A stretch of DNA of 40,113 nt from Humidesulfovibrio sp. (GTDB lineage Bacteria > Desulfobacterota > Desulfovibrionia > Desulfovibrionales > Desulfovibrionaceae). Under the pieces are notes generated by a model. It saw only the letters and a list, made by a program, of their open reading frames with translations. It had not been told where the DNA came from and ran no database searches. The DNA is taken from assembly GCF_031082295.1 (NCBI RefSeq), contig NZ_JAVHLD010000018.1:1-40113 (forward strand), written 5' to 3'. Numbering within the stretch: position 1 is the first letter of the stretch; each line of letters opens with the position of its first letter. Of the stretch, positions 1-8,525 are shown one piece after another. The position numbers and the translations under genes were made by a program.

Positions 1-293
1 CACAGCAGCGCCGCGCGCACGCTCAGGCGTCCGGTGGGCAGCGGGCGGTTTTGCGTGCGGATCATGGCCGCGTCCTCGCGGCGTTCCTGCACCTGGTTCA
101 GGGCCGATGAGCCGCAGGCCAGCAGAAAGGCTCCGGCAACGGCGAATGACAGCGCGGCGCCGAGGTCGGCGGCGGGGGCGTGGGCGCGCGCCAGCACGAA
201 CCCGGCGCAGGTCCCGGCGGCGGCCAGCAGGCCGATGCGCGGCCGCAGCAAGGCCGCCATGTCTGCGATCGGATCGCGCAGGGCGCGGCTCAT
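1..293 (-). CDS. cyoE: Protoheme IX farnesyltransferase (haem O synthase), N-terminal part
   Basis: The reading frame starts at an ATG at 293 and runs off the left window edge, so only about 97 residues are visible. They hold a first membrane segment (about residues 17-35) and, near residues 65-92, the UbiA-family haem O synthase signature: ALNQVQERREDA followed by R-T-x-x-R-P-L. In the family this Asp-rich motif binds the Mg-prenyl diphosphate that is transferred to protohaem. The start overlaps the coxB stop codon (ATGA), so translation is probably coupled. Position at the end of an oxidase operon fits a role in making haem O/A for the oxidase. Identification is firm from the motif; the C-terminal half cannot be checked. 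Confidence 0.88.
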   Translation of the reverse strand, partial: MSRALRDPIADMAALLRPRIGLLAAAGTCAGFVLARAHAPAADLGAALSFAVAGAFLLACGSSALNQVQERREDAAMIRTQNRPLPTGRLSVRAALL

Positions 294-1576
294 TGGTGCC
301 CCCCGTGCGCGCCCAGAGACTCCAGGTAGAGCAGCAGTTGCTGGCGCTGGACCTCGGTCAGGTCGGGGAAGGCCGGCATGGACGAGGGGCGGCCCAGGCG
401 CGCGGCGGGGTCTTTCAAAATCGCCTGCACGAAGGCGCGGTCCACAACGGCCTTGTCCTTGGCGGTGCTCGGCTTGCCCATGAGGCCCTTGAAGCTCGGG
501 CCCACCAGTTCGCTGCCGTCGGCGGAGTGGCAGCCCAGGCAACCTTGGGCCTCGGCCAGGTCGCGGCCCTGCTCTGGGGTCGCCGTGGCGGTTGCGCCGC
601 CGGTCGAGTCGGCCTTTTCGCCGTTCTTCAGGAAGTCGATGATCTGGTTCAGCTCCTCCGGCGTCAGCTGGTCGGCGTAGCCGGGCATGATGGGTTCAAA
701 GCCCTTCACGCGCCAGGTGCGCTGCTCCATGATGACCTGCTTGAGCCCGGCCTCGTCGAGGACAAGCTTCTTCTCGCTCTTGTCCTTGGCCCCGGGCACC
801 ACGAACACGCCGGTGCTGCCGAACACGCCCTTGAGGGTCGGGCCGACGGACTCGGTGCCGTCCAGGCTGTGGCAGCCCAGGCAGCCCTTGGCGTCCATGA
901 CGGCCTTGCCCGAAGGCCCTGTGGAGGCCGGGTTCTCGGCCAGGAAGCGGTCGTATTCCTCCTGGCTCACGGCCTTGATGGCCGAGAGCATCCTGGCGTG
1001 CTGCAGGCCGCAGTACACCGAGCAGAAGATGACGTATTCGCCCTCCTTGTCGGCACGGAACCAGGCGTGGCTGGTCATGCCCGGCACGGTGTCGATCTTG
1101 AGCCGGAAGGCCGGGGCGAAGAACCCGTGGATCACGTCCTTGCTGGTGAGGGAGAGCTTGACCGGCCTGCCCACGGGCACCACCAGGGTGCCGCTGTGCT
1201 TCCCGCCGGGGTACTCGAAGTCCCAGGACCACATCCGCGCCATGACCTGGATCTCCAGGGCGTCCGCGGGGGCGTCGCGCAGGGCGCGGAAGCTGTGCCA
1301 GCCCGACCAGAACATGCCCATGACGAGCAGCGTGGGCAGCACGGTCCAGACGATCTCGGCCCAGAGGTTGCTCGAAAAGTCCGCCGGAATGGGGTGTCTC
1401 TTGCGGTTGTAGCGGATGACGAAATAGACCATGGCCGTGGTTATGAGCAGCAGCAGCGCCGCCGAGATGCCGAAGATCAGGAGGAAGGTGGCGTCCACTG
1501 AGGCCACGGCGTTGACCAGGTCGCCCGGGTGGGCGGTGGCGACGGCCTGCGGGGCTGCGAGTTCGGGTGCGCTCAT
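290..1576 (-). CDS. coxB: Cytochrome c oxidase subunit II with two C-terminal cytochrome c domains (caa3 type)
   Basis: 428 aa. Two N-terminal membrane segments (about residues 29-54 and 73-91) anchor a periplasmic cupredoxin domain. The CuA site is complete: H150, then C185-x3-C189-x3-H193-x2-M196. Two class I cytochrome c domains are fused behind it: CLGCH at 232-236 with a likely axial Met at 297, and CLGCH at 346-350 with M400. Most caa3 subunits II carry one haem c domain; two is less usual and extends the built-in electron wire from c-type donors to CuA. The start follows AGGAG at good spacing. It lies between coxD (10-bp gap) and cyoE (ATGA overlap). Confidence 0.95.
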   Translation of the reverse strand: MSAPELAAPQAVATAHPGDLVNAVASVDATFLLIFGISAALLLLITTAMVYFVIRYNRKRHPIPADFSSNLWAEIVWTVLPTLLVMGMFWSGWHSFRALRDAPADALEIQVMARMWSWDFEYPGGKHSGTLVVPVGRPVKLSLTSKDVIHGFFAPAFRLKIDTVPGMTSHAWFRADKEGEYVIFCSVYCGLQHARMLSAIKAVSQEEYDRFLAENPASTGPSGKAVMDAKGCLGCHSLDGTESVGPTLKGVFGSTGVFVVPGAKDKSEKKLVLDEAGLKQVIMEQRTWRVKGFEPIMPGYADQLTPEELNQIIDFLKNGEKADSTGGATATATPEQGRDLAEAQGCLGCHSADGSELVGPSFKGLMGKPSTAKDKAVVDRAFVQAILKDPAARLGRPSSMPAFPDLTEVQRQQLLLYLESLGAHGGHQ

Positions 1577-1586
1577 GGCGTCGCTC

Positions 1587-1883
1587 CTAGTACCTGTAGC
1601 CCACGTCCACGAACGTGAGGGCGATGGCGATGGCCAGGATGACGAAGGCCGTGAGCACCATGCCCTTGATGAGCCGGTTCTCGTACTTCAGGTGCATGAA
1701 GAAGAAGATCACCAGGCTGGCCTTGGCGCTGGCGATGCCCAGCGCCGCCACCACGTTCAGGAAGCCGAGGTCGACCTTGGCCGCGCCGAGGGTCAGCGCG
1801 GTGAGCGCCATGAGCCCGGCCCAGACCAGGGCCAGGAAACGGTAGCTCAGGGGCTCGTGCTGCGCTTCGTGCTTGTCTGTCAT
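1587..1883 (-). CDS. coxD: Cytochrome c oxidase subunit IV (caa3-type small subunit)
   Basis: 98 aa with three hydrophobic segments (about residues 16-34, 40-62 and 72-92). The sequence around ASAKASLVIFFFMHLKYE is typical of the prokaryotic subunit IV (COX4_pro) family, a small membrane subunit packed against subunit III. The gene sits 9 bp after coxC and 10 bp before coxB in the same operon. It has no catalytic residues; the assignment rests on size, membrane pattern, the conserved F-x-M-H-L stretch and context. Confidence 0.85.
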   Translation of the reverse strand: MTDKHEAQHEPLSYRFLALVWAGLMALTALTLGAAKVDLGFLNVVAALGIASAKASLVIFFFMHLKYENRLIKGMVLTAFVILAIAIALTFVDVGYRY

Positions 1884-1892
1884 GGCGGCCCC

Positions 1893-2510
1893 CTAGGAGA
1901 TGAGGTAGAAGAGGGGGAAGAGGTATATCCACACCAGGTCCACGATGTGCCAGTAGAGCCCGGCGTTTTCGAGAACCACATAGTCCTGGGCCGTGACCTT
2001 GCCCTGCCTGATGAGCAGCATCACCCAGGCCAGCACCGTGGCGCCGATGACCACGTGCACGCCGTGCAGGCCCGTCATGGCGTAGTACAGCCCGTAGAAC
2101 ACGCTCTGGCCCTGGGGCAGGCCGAGCATGTGCTCCGAGCCGGGGATGAGCCCGTGGTGGAACTTGGCGGACCATTCGATGGTCTTGTTGACCATGAACC
2201 CGCCCGCGCAGGCGATGGTGAAGCCCAGCAGCCACAGGCAGCGCGTGAGCTCCCCGCGCCGGAGCGCCGTGATGCTCATGGCCACGGTGAGGCTGGAGGT
2301 GATGAGCACGATCGTGTTCAGGGCTCCCAGGAACACGTCCAGCGTCTGCCCGCCCGCGTGGAAGGCCTCGGGGAAGCGGTGGCGGTAGCTGGCGTAGAGC
2401 AGGAACAACCCGCCGAACAGCAGTATCTCGGTGAACAAAAACAGCCACATGCCCATCTTGGCGGCGTGGTAGTCCTTGGGGTGGGCCGCGGTGGCGCCGT
2501 GCTCAGCCAT
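1893..2510 (-). CDS. coxC: Cytochrome c oxidase subunit III
   Basis: 205 aa. It begins with the typical K-x-G-M-W-L-F-L-x-x-E-I-L-L-F-G-G segment and has five membrane helices, the short bacterial form lacking the first two helices of mitochondrial subunit III. Other family marks are the middle stretch AMTGLHGVHVVIG and the C-terminal AGLYWHIVDLVWIYLFPLFYL. Subunit III binds lipids and stabilises subunit I during turnover. Its start lies 8 bp inside the coxA 3' end and follows an AAGGGGG ribosome-binding site, so the two are probably translationally coupled. Confidence 0.93.
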   Translation of the reverse strand: MAEHGATAAHPKDYHAAKMGMWLFLFTEILLFGGLFLLYASYRHRFPEAFHAGGQTLDVFLGALNTIVLITSSLTVAMSITALRRGELTRCLWLLGFTIACAGGFMVNKTIEWSAKFHHGLIPGSEHMLGLPQGQSVFYGLYYAMTGLHGVHVVIGATVLAWVMLLIRQGKVTAQDYVVLENAGLYWHIVDLVWIYLFPLFYLIS

Positions 2511-4155
2511 CGGGGTTCACCCCCTTGAAGTCGTATGGCTCGGGGGCCGACGGGTCGCCCTCGAAGGCCTCATGCGGCAGGGGGGTGGGCAGGGTCCACT
2601 CCAGCGTCGCGCCGCCCCAGGGATTTTTGGTGGCCGCGGGGCCGTAGCGGCTGCCTCGGTAGAGGTTCCAGAACATCAGCCCCAGGCCCACTGCCAGCAG
2701 CCACGAGCCCCAGGTGGAGACCATCTGCATGGGGCCGTACTGCGGCAGGTAGTCGTAGTAGCGCCGGGGCATTCCCTGCAAGCCCATTATGAACATCGGG
2801 AAATAGAGCACGTTCATGCCCAGGATGACCAGCCAGAAGGCCCAGGCCGCGCGGCCGTGGTCGTACATGCGGCCGAAGACCTTGGGGAACCAGAAGTGCA
2901 TTGCCGCGAACATCCCAAGGCCCGTGCCGCCGAAGATCACGTAGTGGAAGTGCGCCACCACGAAGTAGGTGTCGTGCACGTGGATGTCCGTGCCCGCGCT
3001 GCCGAGCACCAGGCCCGTCAGCCCGCCGATGGAGAACATGAAGATGAAGCCCAGGGCGTAGAGCAGGGGCGGGTCCAGGCTGATGGAGCCCTGGTAGAGC
3101 GTGGAGAGCCAGTTGAAGACCTTGATGGCCGAGGGGATGGCCACCACGAAGGTCAGGAACGAGAAGATGAGCACGGCGGTATCGCTCATGCCGCTGGTGA
3201 ACATGTGGTGCGCCCACACCAGCGACCCGGCGAAGGCGATGGCCAGGCTGGAGAAGGCGATCATGTTGTAGCCGAAGATGGGCTTCCGGGCGAACACGGG
3301 AATGATCTCGGAGATGACGCCCATGGCGGGCAGGATCATGATGTACACCGCCGGGTGCGAGTAGATCCAGAACAGGTGCTGGTACAGAAGCGGGTCGCCG
3401 CCGCGCGCGGCGTCGAACAGGCCCAGGTGCAGCACGCGCTCGGCGAAGATCAAAAGCGCCGTGATGCCAAGGATCGGCGTGGCCAGCACCTGGATCCAGC
3501 CGGTGGCGTAGAGCGACCAGACGAACAGCGGCAGCTTCTTCCAGGTCATGCCCGGCGCGCGCAGGCGGTGCACGGTGGTGATGAAGTTCAGCCCCGTCAG
3601 GATGCTGGAGAAGCCCAGGATGAACACGGCGATGACGGCCAGGCTCACGTTGGTGGTGGTGCGCTCGCTGAAGGGCACGTAAAAGGTCCAGCCCGTGTCC
3701 GGGGCGCCGGAGCCGGTGAAGATGCTCGTGATGGCCAGCACCATGCCGGTGACGTACAGCCACCAGGAAAAGTTGTTCAGGCGCGGGAAGCTCACGTCGT
3801 TTGCGCCGATGTGCAGGGGCAGGAAGATGTTGCCGAAGCTGGCCGGAATGCTCGGGATGACCACCAGGAAGACCATGATGACCCCGTGCAGGGTGAACAT
3901 GGCGTTGTATTCCTGCGGGCTCAAGAGCGTGCTGCCGGGGGTCATGAGCTTGAGCCGGAGGATGAGCCCGAGCGCCAGGGCCGCGATGAACATGAGGCCG
4001 ATGAGCCCCAGGTACAGAAGCCCGATGCGCTTGTGGTCGGTGGAGAAGAGCCAGGAGGCCGGTCCCAGGCCCTTGTCGCCGGGGCCGCCCGAGCCTTTGG
4101 GGCCGAAGAACGGGCGGGTGGTCAAGTCGTCGCTTTGGTGGTCTGTCTGGTCCAT
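2503..4155 (-). CDS. coxA: Cytochrome c oxidase subunit I (haem-copper oxidase, A2 subfamily)
   Basis: 550 aa, about 12 membrane helices. All metal ligands are present: H90 and H404 for the low-spin haem, H267 with Y271 (His-Tyr cross-link), H316-H317 for CuB, and H402 for the high-spin haem. Where A1 oxidases have a proton-channel Glu (HPEVY), this protein has Y265-S266-H-P-A-V-Y. That YS motif marks the A2 subfamily, which includes Thermus and Rhodothermus caa3 enzymes. It is the first gene of the operon coxA-coxC-coxD-coxB-cyoE; many operons instead begin with coxB. GGAGAG precedes the start. O2 reduction with proton pumping is inferred from the family. Confidence 0.96.
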   Translation of the reverse strand: MDQTDHQSDDLTTRPFFGPKGSGGPGDKGLGPASWLFSTDHKRIGLLYLGLIGLMFIAALALGLILRLKLMTPGSTLLSPQEYNAMFTLHGVIMVFLVVIPSIPASFGNIFLPLHIGANDVSFPRLNNFSWWLYVTGMVLAITSIFTGSGAPDTGWTFYVPFSERTTTNVSLAVIAVFILGFSSILTGLNFITTVHRLRAPGMTWKKLPLFVWSLYATGWIQVLATPILGITALLIFAERVLHLGLFDAARGGDPLLYQHLFWIYSHPAVYIMILPAMGVISEIIPVFARKPIFGYNMIAFSSLAIAFAGSLVWAHHMFTSGMSDTAVLIFSFLTFVVAIPSAIKVFNWLSTLYQGSISLDPPLLYALGFIFMFSIGGLTGLVLGSAGTDIHVHDTYFVVAHFHYVIFGGTGLGMFAAMHFWFPKVFGRMYDHGRAAWAFWLVILGMNVLYFPMFIMGLQGMPRRYYDYLPQYGPMQMVSTWGSWLLAVGLGLMFWNLYRGSRYGPAATKNPWGGATLEWTLPTPLPHEAFEGDPSAPEPYDFKGVNPDG

Positions 4156-4401
4156 GTGCTCTCCCGACTCATGGGTGGCGGTCCAGCTGCGGGGCGTCTG
4201 ATGGCTGTCCTCCCGGCCCGCGGCGGTGGCAAGAGGCTGGCGTGCCCTCGCTTGGCGAGGCAGACTTGGGTGAACATCAATACTCTTGACAGATTGAACG
4301 TGGCTCGTCGAGAAAAAATGGCGTGGCGTGGCTTGGTCGGGCTCTGGAGCGCCCGACGGGAGCGAGGCCAGCCCAAGGGGCGGGGCCAGGCGGGCCTAGC
4401 G
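4156..4401. other. Intergenic region between rnhA stop and coxA start
   Basis: 246 bp with no gene. It should hold the rnhA terminator and the cox operon promoter, both reading minus. No clear sigma70 pair was found on the minus strand. A 6-bp perfect stem, CCTCGC-TTG-GCGAGG, lies at 4246-4260 in the probable cox leader, and a minus-strand T-run lies near 4313-4318 downstream of rnhA. Confidence 0.5.
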
Positions 4402-4872
4402 TCAGGAGGGCTGCACGTCCGGCGGCAGGTTGCGGCCCGAGGCGGCGGCGCGGGCCAGCACGTCGCAGCGCTCGTTCTCCGGGTGGCCGCTGTGGCCGCG
4501 CACCCAGCGCCAGGTGACCTTGTGCGCGTTGATGAGCGGCACCAGCCGTTTCCAAAGATCCTGGTTCTTGACGGGCTGCTTGGCCGCGGTTTTCCAGCCG
4601 TTCTTTTGCCAGCCGGCCAGCCAGCGGTCGGTGAAGGCCTTCTTCACGTACTGCGAGTCCGTGACGATCTCCACCTGGCTCGGCTTCTTCAAGGCCTCCA
4701 GGCCCTTGATGACGCCCATGATCTCCATGCGGTTGTTGGTGGTGCCGGAGAAGCCCTCGGCCAGCTCCATGCGGTGCTCGCCGCAGACGAGGATGGCGGC
4801 ATAGCCGCCGGGGCCGGGATTGCCCAGGCAGGAGCCGTCGGTGTAGAGGGTCACGGGGGGCAGTTCGCTCAC
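4402..4872 (-). CDS. rnhA: Ribonuclease HI
   Basis: 156 aa from a GTG start, chosen because AAAAGGA lies a few bases upstream and the family N-terminus (VTLYTDGSCLGNPGPGGYA) begins directly. The catalytic set D-E-D-D is visible: D in YTDGS, E in NNRMEI, D in VTDSQY and the last D in ENERCD, with the conserved H in VRGHSGH. It cuts RNA in RNA-DNA hybrids, needs Mg and is cytosolic. Length equals the E. coli type. The start overlaps the upstream gene's stop in GTGA. Confidence 0.95.
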   Translation of the reverse strand: MSELPPVTLYTDGSCLGNPGPGGYAAILVCGEHRMELAEGFSGTTNNRMEIMGVIKGLEALKKPSQVEIVTDSQYVKKAFTDRWLAGWQKNGWKTAAKQPVKNQDLWKRLVPLINAHKVTWRWVRGHSGHPENERCDVLARAAASGRNLPPDVQPS

Positions 4873-5411
4873 GGGGTGTCCTTTTGCGTTGTGTTTGCTT
4901 GTGTCGCGGCCGGAGCCGGGGTGTCCAGTGCCGCCAGGCGCGACTGGATCAGATCGAGCGCCAGGAGCAGACCCTTCTGCCAGTTCTTGCCCGGCCCGAA
5001 ATGGAAGGGAAAGTGCTCCGCCGCCAGCTGCCGGGCGAAGTCCGGGCCGAGGGCGCGCTCCACCAGGGGCGGCAACATGACCACGGCGGTCCCTGCGTCC
5101 AGGTCCAGACCCACGAACAGGGTCTTGCCGTCCTGGTCGGGCGGCGTGGGCGCCCCGCGGCGCACCTGCACCCTGGCCTCCACGCCGTAGGTCTTGCGCA
5201 GGGCCGTGATGAAGCCCTGGATCTGCTCCTTCTCGACCGTGGACAGGGTCTTGGTCTCGTCGGAGAGCCCGTGGCTGGCGTTGATGCGCTCGATGTTGCG
5301 CTCGCTGTTCTTCCAGAAACCCACGATCACCAGGGAAAACAAGGCCAGAAGCCCTGCCAGGCGCAAAATGTGCTCCAGAAAGCTGCTTGAGCGCACGGAA
5401 AAGATGGCCAT
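4869..5411 (-). CDS. Membrane-anchored protein, possibly TPM-like domain
   Basis: 180 aa from an ATG at 5411 preceded by GAGAGGA. A frame extension 11 codons further upstream lacks this spacing. One membrane segment (about residues 18-33) is followed by a soluble domain of about 145 residues. The part from GFITALRKTYG to FGPGKNWQKGLLLALDLI has the secondary-structure order of TPM (PF04536) domains: a strand with D-L-D, a helix with a G-P-D-F turn, and a final helix. The match is weak and no function should be drawn from it. It is coupled to rnhA by a 4-bp overlap. Confidence 0.6.
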   Translation of the reverse strand: MAIFSVRSSSFLEHILRLAGLLALFSLVIVGFWKNSERNIERINASHGLSDETKTLSTVEKEQIQGFITALRKTYGVEARVQVRRGAPTPPDQDGKTLFVGLDLDAGTAVVMLPPLVERALGPDFARQLAAEHFPFHFGPGKNWQKGLLLALDLIQSRLAALDTPAPAATQANTTQKDTP

Positions 5412-5588
5412 GCGTCCTCTCTGCATGGGCGAACGCGCCCACAATGGGGAGGTGTACCCTCCGGCCGTGCCGCTGGCAAGATGTCTTGGCCGGACAAAGG
5501 TCTTGGGGCTTGCCCCGTGGCGGCCGATGGGCTATCTGAAGCAAGCGGCACTCCCGCCGTGGGAGACGAGAATGGCAAGGAGCGAGAC

Positions 5589-6305
5589 ATGCAGCGGAAG
5601 GTACTCCTGGCGGCGCTGATTGCGCTGGTGGCCCTGGGCGGCTGCGCCCAGCGCGATCCGAATCTCCAGGTGCGGAGCTTGAGCGAATTTCCCCGCGCCG
5701 CGGGCGACTACACCCTGACCCTGAAAACCTACGGGCTGGACGCGGAAGGCCGGGCCACGCTGGTCGGGACGGAAGACGCGTCCCTGCGCGGCTTCGTCGT
5801 GCGGGCCATGAAGGACAAAGGGTACACCCTCAAAGCTTCCGGCCCGGCGCGCTACGCGCTTGAGGCCCACCTGCTCTGCGCCGACACGCGCAAGGCCAAG
5901 CTCGGCATCATGGCCGAGGAGCTGCGCCTCCCGGCGGCCGCCGTGGGCGCGGGCTACAGCGAGGACATCCACTACTGGCTGCCCGCGCGGAGCATCGGCT
6001 CCGGCCAGGGGGGCCAGGCCGCCCTGGAACGCCGCGACACCCTCTCGCATCGTCGCTCCAGCGGCGCCGAGACGCGCACCGGCGACCCCATTCTTGGCGG
6101 AACGCCCCTGGGCGCCAATGAGCCCGCGTTCTGCCAGGGCCGGGTGCTCGTTACCCTGACGCCTGCCGGAGCCGGCCCCGTGCGCGAGGTCTTCGTGGCC
6201 CGCGACGCCACGGACGACTGCGCCGCCGTGGCCGACTGCCCGCTTGCGACCTGCCGCACGGCCCTGGAACAGACGCTGGTGTACGAGCTCGACACCCGCT
6301 TCTAG
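5589..6305 (+). CDS. Predicted lipoprotein of unknown function
   Basis: 238 aa. The start ATG at 5589 has AAGGAG 6 bases upstream. A signal peptide ends in a lipobox, LGGC, with the lipidated Cys at residue 19. The mature part contains a region reminiscent of lipoproteins that assemble on the periplasmic side (strands around residues 35-90) and a Cys-rich C-terminal stretch (DDC...DCPLATC) that could form disulfides. I do not recognise a family. It is a single gene followed by a strong terminator, between the divergent rnhA cluster and the convergent nitroreductase. Confidence 0.75.
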   Translation: MQRKVLLAALIALVALGGCAQRDPNLQVRSLSEFPRAAGDYTLTLKTYGLDAEGRATLVGTEDASLRGFVVRAMKDKGYTLKASGPARYALEAHLLCADTRKAKLGIMAEELRLPAAAVGAGYSEDIHYWLPARSIGSGQGGQAALERRDTLSHRRSSGAETRTGDPILGGTPLGANEPAFCQGRVLVTLTPAGAGPVREVFVARDATDDCAAVADCPLATCRTALEQTLVYELDTRF

Positions 6306-6325
6306 CTCTTCGCCGACACGACGCG

Positions 6326-6363
6326 AAAGGCCGCTCCCGAATCGCCGGGGGCGGCCTTTTTTT
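6326..6363 (+). terminator. Rho-independent terminator after the lipoprotein gene
   Basis: A 14-bp stem (6326-6339 with 6346-6359, one G-T pair) with a 6-base loop runs into T7. It also lies downstream of the convergent nitroreductase gene, where the opposite strand gives the same stem with only three Ts. Confidence 0.92.
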
Positions 6364-6395
6364 GTCCGCGCCGCAGTTTCTCGGCGGTTGCGGGC

Positions 6396-6905
6396 CTACC
6401 AGGCGTCGTGGTGCACGCGCTCGGGCCGGAAGCGGTCCACCCGGCCGGAGGGCATGTCCGGGTGGCCCAGGGGGATGAAGCTGTGCGGAATGACGGTTTC
6501 GGGGATGCCCAGCAGCGCGCGGAAGTTCTCCACGCGCGAGGCTTCCGGGTACACGCCCACCCACACCGCGCCCAGGCCTTGCGCGTGCAGGGCCAGCAGC
6601 AGGTTTTGCGTGGCCGCGGCGCAGTCGATGGGCCAGTAGCCGGGGTATTTCTCCAGGGCCGGCTCCGCGCAGACCAGGATCGCCGCCTGGGCCTGGCGGG
6701 CCATGGCCGCGTGGGGGTGGAAGTCCGGCACGCGGTGGAGCTTGGCGCGGTCGGTCATGAGCACGAAGTGCCAGGGCTGGGCGTTGCCCGCGCTGGGGGC
6801 GGACATGGCGGCGGCCAGCGCGGCCTGGATCAGCTCCGGGGCGACCTTCTCTGCGGTGAACTTGCGGATGGAGCGGCGCGTCATTAGACAGTCGAGTGCG
6901 TTCAT
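6396..6905 (-). CDS. Nitroreductase family flavoprotein
   Basis: 169 aa from ATG 6905, preceded by GGGAGGT. The N-terminal R-R-S-I-R-K-F (residues 10-16) is the FMN phosphate-binding motif of the family. S-A-P-S-A-G-N-A-Q-P-W (35-45) is the second flavin-contact motif, and G-L-G-A-V-W-V-G-V-Y-P lies near 111-121. Enzymes of this type use FMN and NAD(P)H to reduce nitro compounds, quinones or flavins; the substrate cannot be read from the sequence. Monocistronic and divergent from the downstream kinase gene. Desulfovibrio-type anaerobes often have several such genes. Confidence 0.88.
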   Translation of the reverse strand: MNALDCLMTRRSIRKFTAEKVAPELIQAALAAAMSAPSAGNAQPWHFVLMTDRAKLHRVPDFHPHAAMARQAQAAILVCAEPALEKYPGYWPIDCAAATQNLLLALHAQGLGAVWVGVYPEASRVENFRALLGIPETVIPHSFIPLGHPDMPSGRVDRFRPERVHHDAW

Positions 6906-7112
6906 GCGGACCTCCCTAAAGCCTCTGTGGCCGCAGCATAGTTCGGGGCGCGGGGCGGCGTAAAGGGGAAAGGAAAGGATGCCGTTTGTTGCGTTGACCT
7001 TCGGCCTTGTGCTAGAAATTTCCACGCAGGTGAGTATGCTGACACCCATTCCACACGGCGAGGGCTTGCCTCGCGCCATGACGCAGGCATCCGCAAACGG
7101 ACGGGCGGGCAC

Positions 7113-8525
7113 GTGCGCGCCATAGGCCGCTACGCCATTCTCGGGCTGCTTGGCCGGGGCGGCATGGGCGCGGTGTACAAGGCGGCCATGCCCCGCACGG
7201 GCCGCGTGGTGGCCGTGAAGGTGCTGAAGCCCGCCGAGATGCTGGCCGCCACCGCCGACCCCGCGCTGCTGCGCCGGGATTTCTTCCGCGAGGCCGCGCT
7301 CATGGCGGGCATCCGGCATCCGAACATCGCCCAGGTGCTGGACGTGGACGAGGCCCTGACAGCTGACGGCGGCAGCCTGCCCTTCTTCGTCATGGAGTAC
7401 TACTGCAACAACCTGGGCGCATTGCTGGGCGAGATCTACCGCGTGGAGGAGCCCACCCGCCGCCTTGGCGTTGAGCAGTCCCTGTGGCTGGCGCGGCAAC
7501 TGGCCTCGGCGCTGGCCCGGCTGCACCACGAGGGAGTCGTCCACCGCGACGTGAAGCCCTTCAACCTCATGCTGGCCGAGCGTCCGCCCGATGCCTGCGC
7601 GCCGGGCTTCTGCCTGGCCGACGAGGTCAAGCTCATCGACTTCGGCCTCTCGCGCCTGCGCGGGGAGAAAGGCCCGGCCACGCCAAAGGGCGCGGTGGTG
7701 GGCTCGCCGTACTACGCCGCACCCGAGCAGGAGGCCGACCCGGAGACCGCCGACGAGCGGGCCGATGTCTTTTCCGCCGGGGTCACGCTGTTCCGTTGCC
7801 TTACCGGGCATCTGCCCCAGGAGGGGACGCCTGCGAGCGCCCTGCGCGACGGCCTGGACGAGCGCTTCGACGCCTTCTTCGCCAGCGCCTGCCACGAGGA
7901 GCGCGGGAAGCGGCCTGGCTCGGCCCGCGCGCTACTGGCGGAACTGGACGAGCTGTCGGCCCACTGGGCGCGTCTGCGCGAGCGCGTCTGCTCCCTGCCG
8001 GAGGAGACCCCGCCGCCCTGCGCCAGCGCCCGGCCCGCCTCGGCGTTGCGCTCGGTTGCGGTGCGCCAGCCCCTGGAAGGAGCGCGTGCGGCCTTCGGGC
8101 TGGACGAGCTGTGGCGGCCCGCGACCTGCGATGCCGAACGCTTCGTCGCCAGCGGCCCGGAGCTGGTGCGCGACCTGCGCACGAAGCTCGTGTGGGAACG
8201 CGGCGGCAGCGCCTACGGCCTGACCTTCGCAGCAGCCCAGGCCAGGGCCGGGAGGCTCAACGCGGAGCGCCGCCACGGGCTTTCCGGCTGGCGGCTGCCC
8301 ACGGCCCAGGAGCTGGCCACGCTGCTGCTGCCCGAGCCGGACCTGCGCCAGCTTTGCCTGCCCCCGGCCTTTGCCCCTTCGCTGCGGCGCATCTGGACCG
8401 CGGACCGCAAGTCCTTCACCGCGGCCTGGTACGCCGATGTGGAGCACGGGTTCGTGTGGTGGCAGGACGTGACGTGCGAGTTCTTCGCGCGTTGCGTCAC
8501 GTCGGGTGAGGAGCAGGAGGCCTAG
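7113..8525 (+). CDS. Serine/threonine protein kinase with C-terminal DUF1566 (Lcl) domain
   Basis: 470 aa from a GTG start with only a weak GGCGGG upstream; the kinase fold begins at once, which supports the start. Kinase domain about residues 5-285: glycine loop G14-R-G-G-M-G-A, K36 in VAVKVLK, HRDVKPFN with D146, D176-F-G, and A203-P-E. All catalytic residues are present, so it should be active. A linker (about 290-350) leads to a DUF1566-type domain (about 355-462): L-V-W-E-R, G-W-R-L-P-T-x-x-E-L, and W-T-A-D-R-K. DUF1566 occurs in secreted and sensor proteins, but no membrane segment or signal is visible here, so the protein looks cytosolic. The ligand is unknown. Confidence 0.9.
   Translation: MRAIGRYAILGLLGRGGMGAVYKAAMPRTGRVVAVKVLKPAEMLAATADPALLRRDFFREAALMAGIRHPNIAQVLDVDEALTADGGSLPFFVMEYYCNNLGALLGEIYRVEEPTRRLGVEQSLWLARQLASALARLHHEGVVHRDVKPFNLMLAERPPDACAPGFCLADEVKLIDFGLSRLRGEKGPATPKGAVVGSPYYAAPEQEADPETADERADVFSAGVTLFRCLTGHLPQEGTPASALRDGLDERFDAFFASACHEERGKRPGSARALLAELDELSAHWARLRERVCSLPEETPPPCASARPASALRSVAVRQPLEGARAAFGLDELWRPATCDAERFVASGPELVRDLRTKLVWERGGSAYGLTFAAAQARAGRLNAERRHGLSGWRLPTAQELATLLLPEPDLRQLCLPPAFAPSLRRIWTADRKSFTAAWYADVEHGFVWWQDVTCEFFARCVTSGEEQEA

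Noticed and set aside
107-1501. Long plus-strand open frame over coxB
   Set aside because: Shadow of coxB on the other strand; composition is G/A/R/H-rich with no motif or ribosome-binding site. The same holds for long plus-strand frames over coxA-rnhA (2476-5190), alaS (10929-13472), recA (13421-14620), TerL (22077-23387), the hybrid kinase (26225-28033) and iorA (35431-36960).
6990-7020. Sigma70 promoter for the kinase (TTGACC ... TAGAAA)
   Set aside because: The spacing is only 13 bases and no alternative -10 at 16-18 bases fits.
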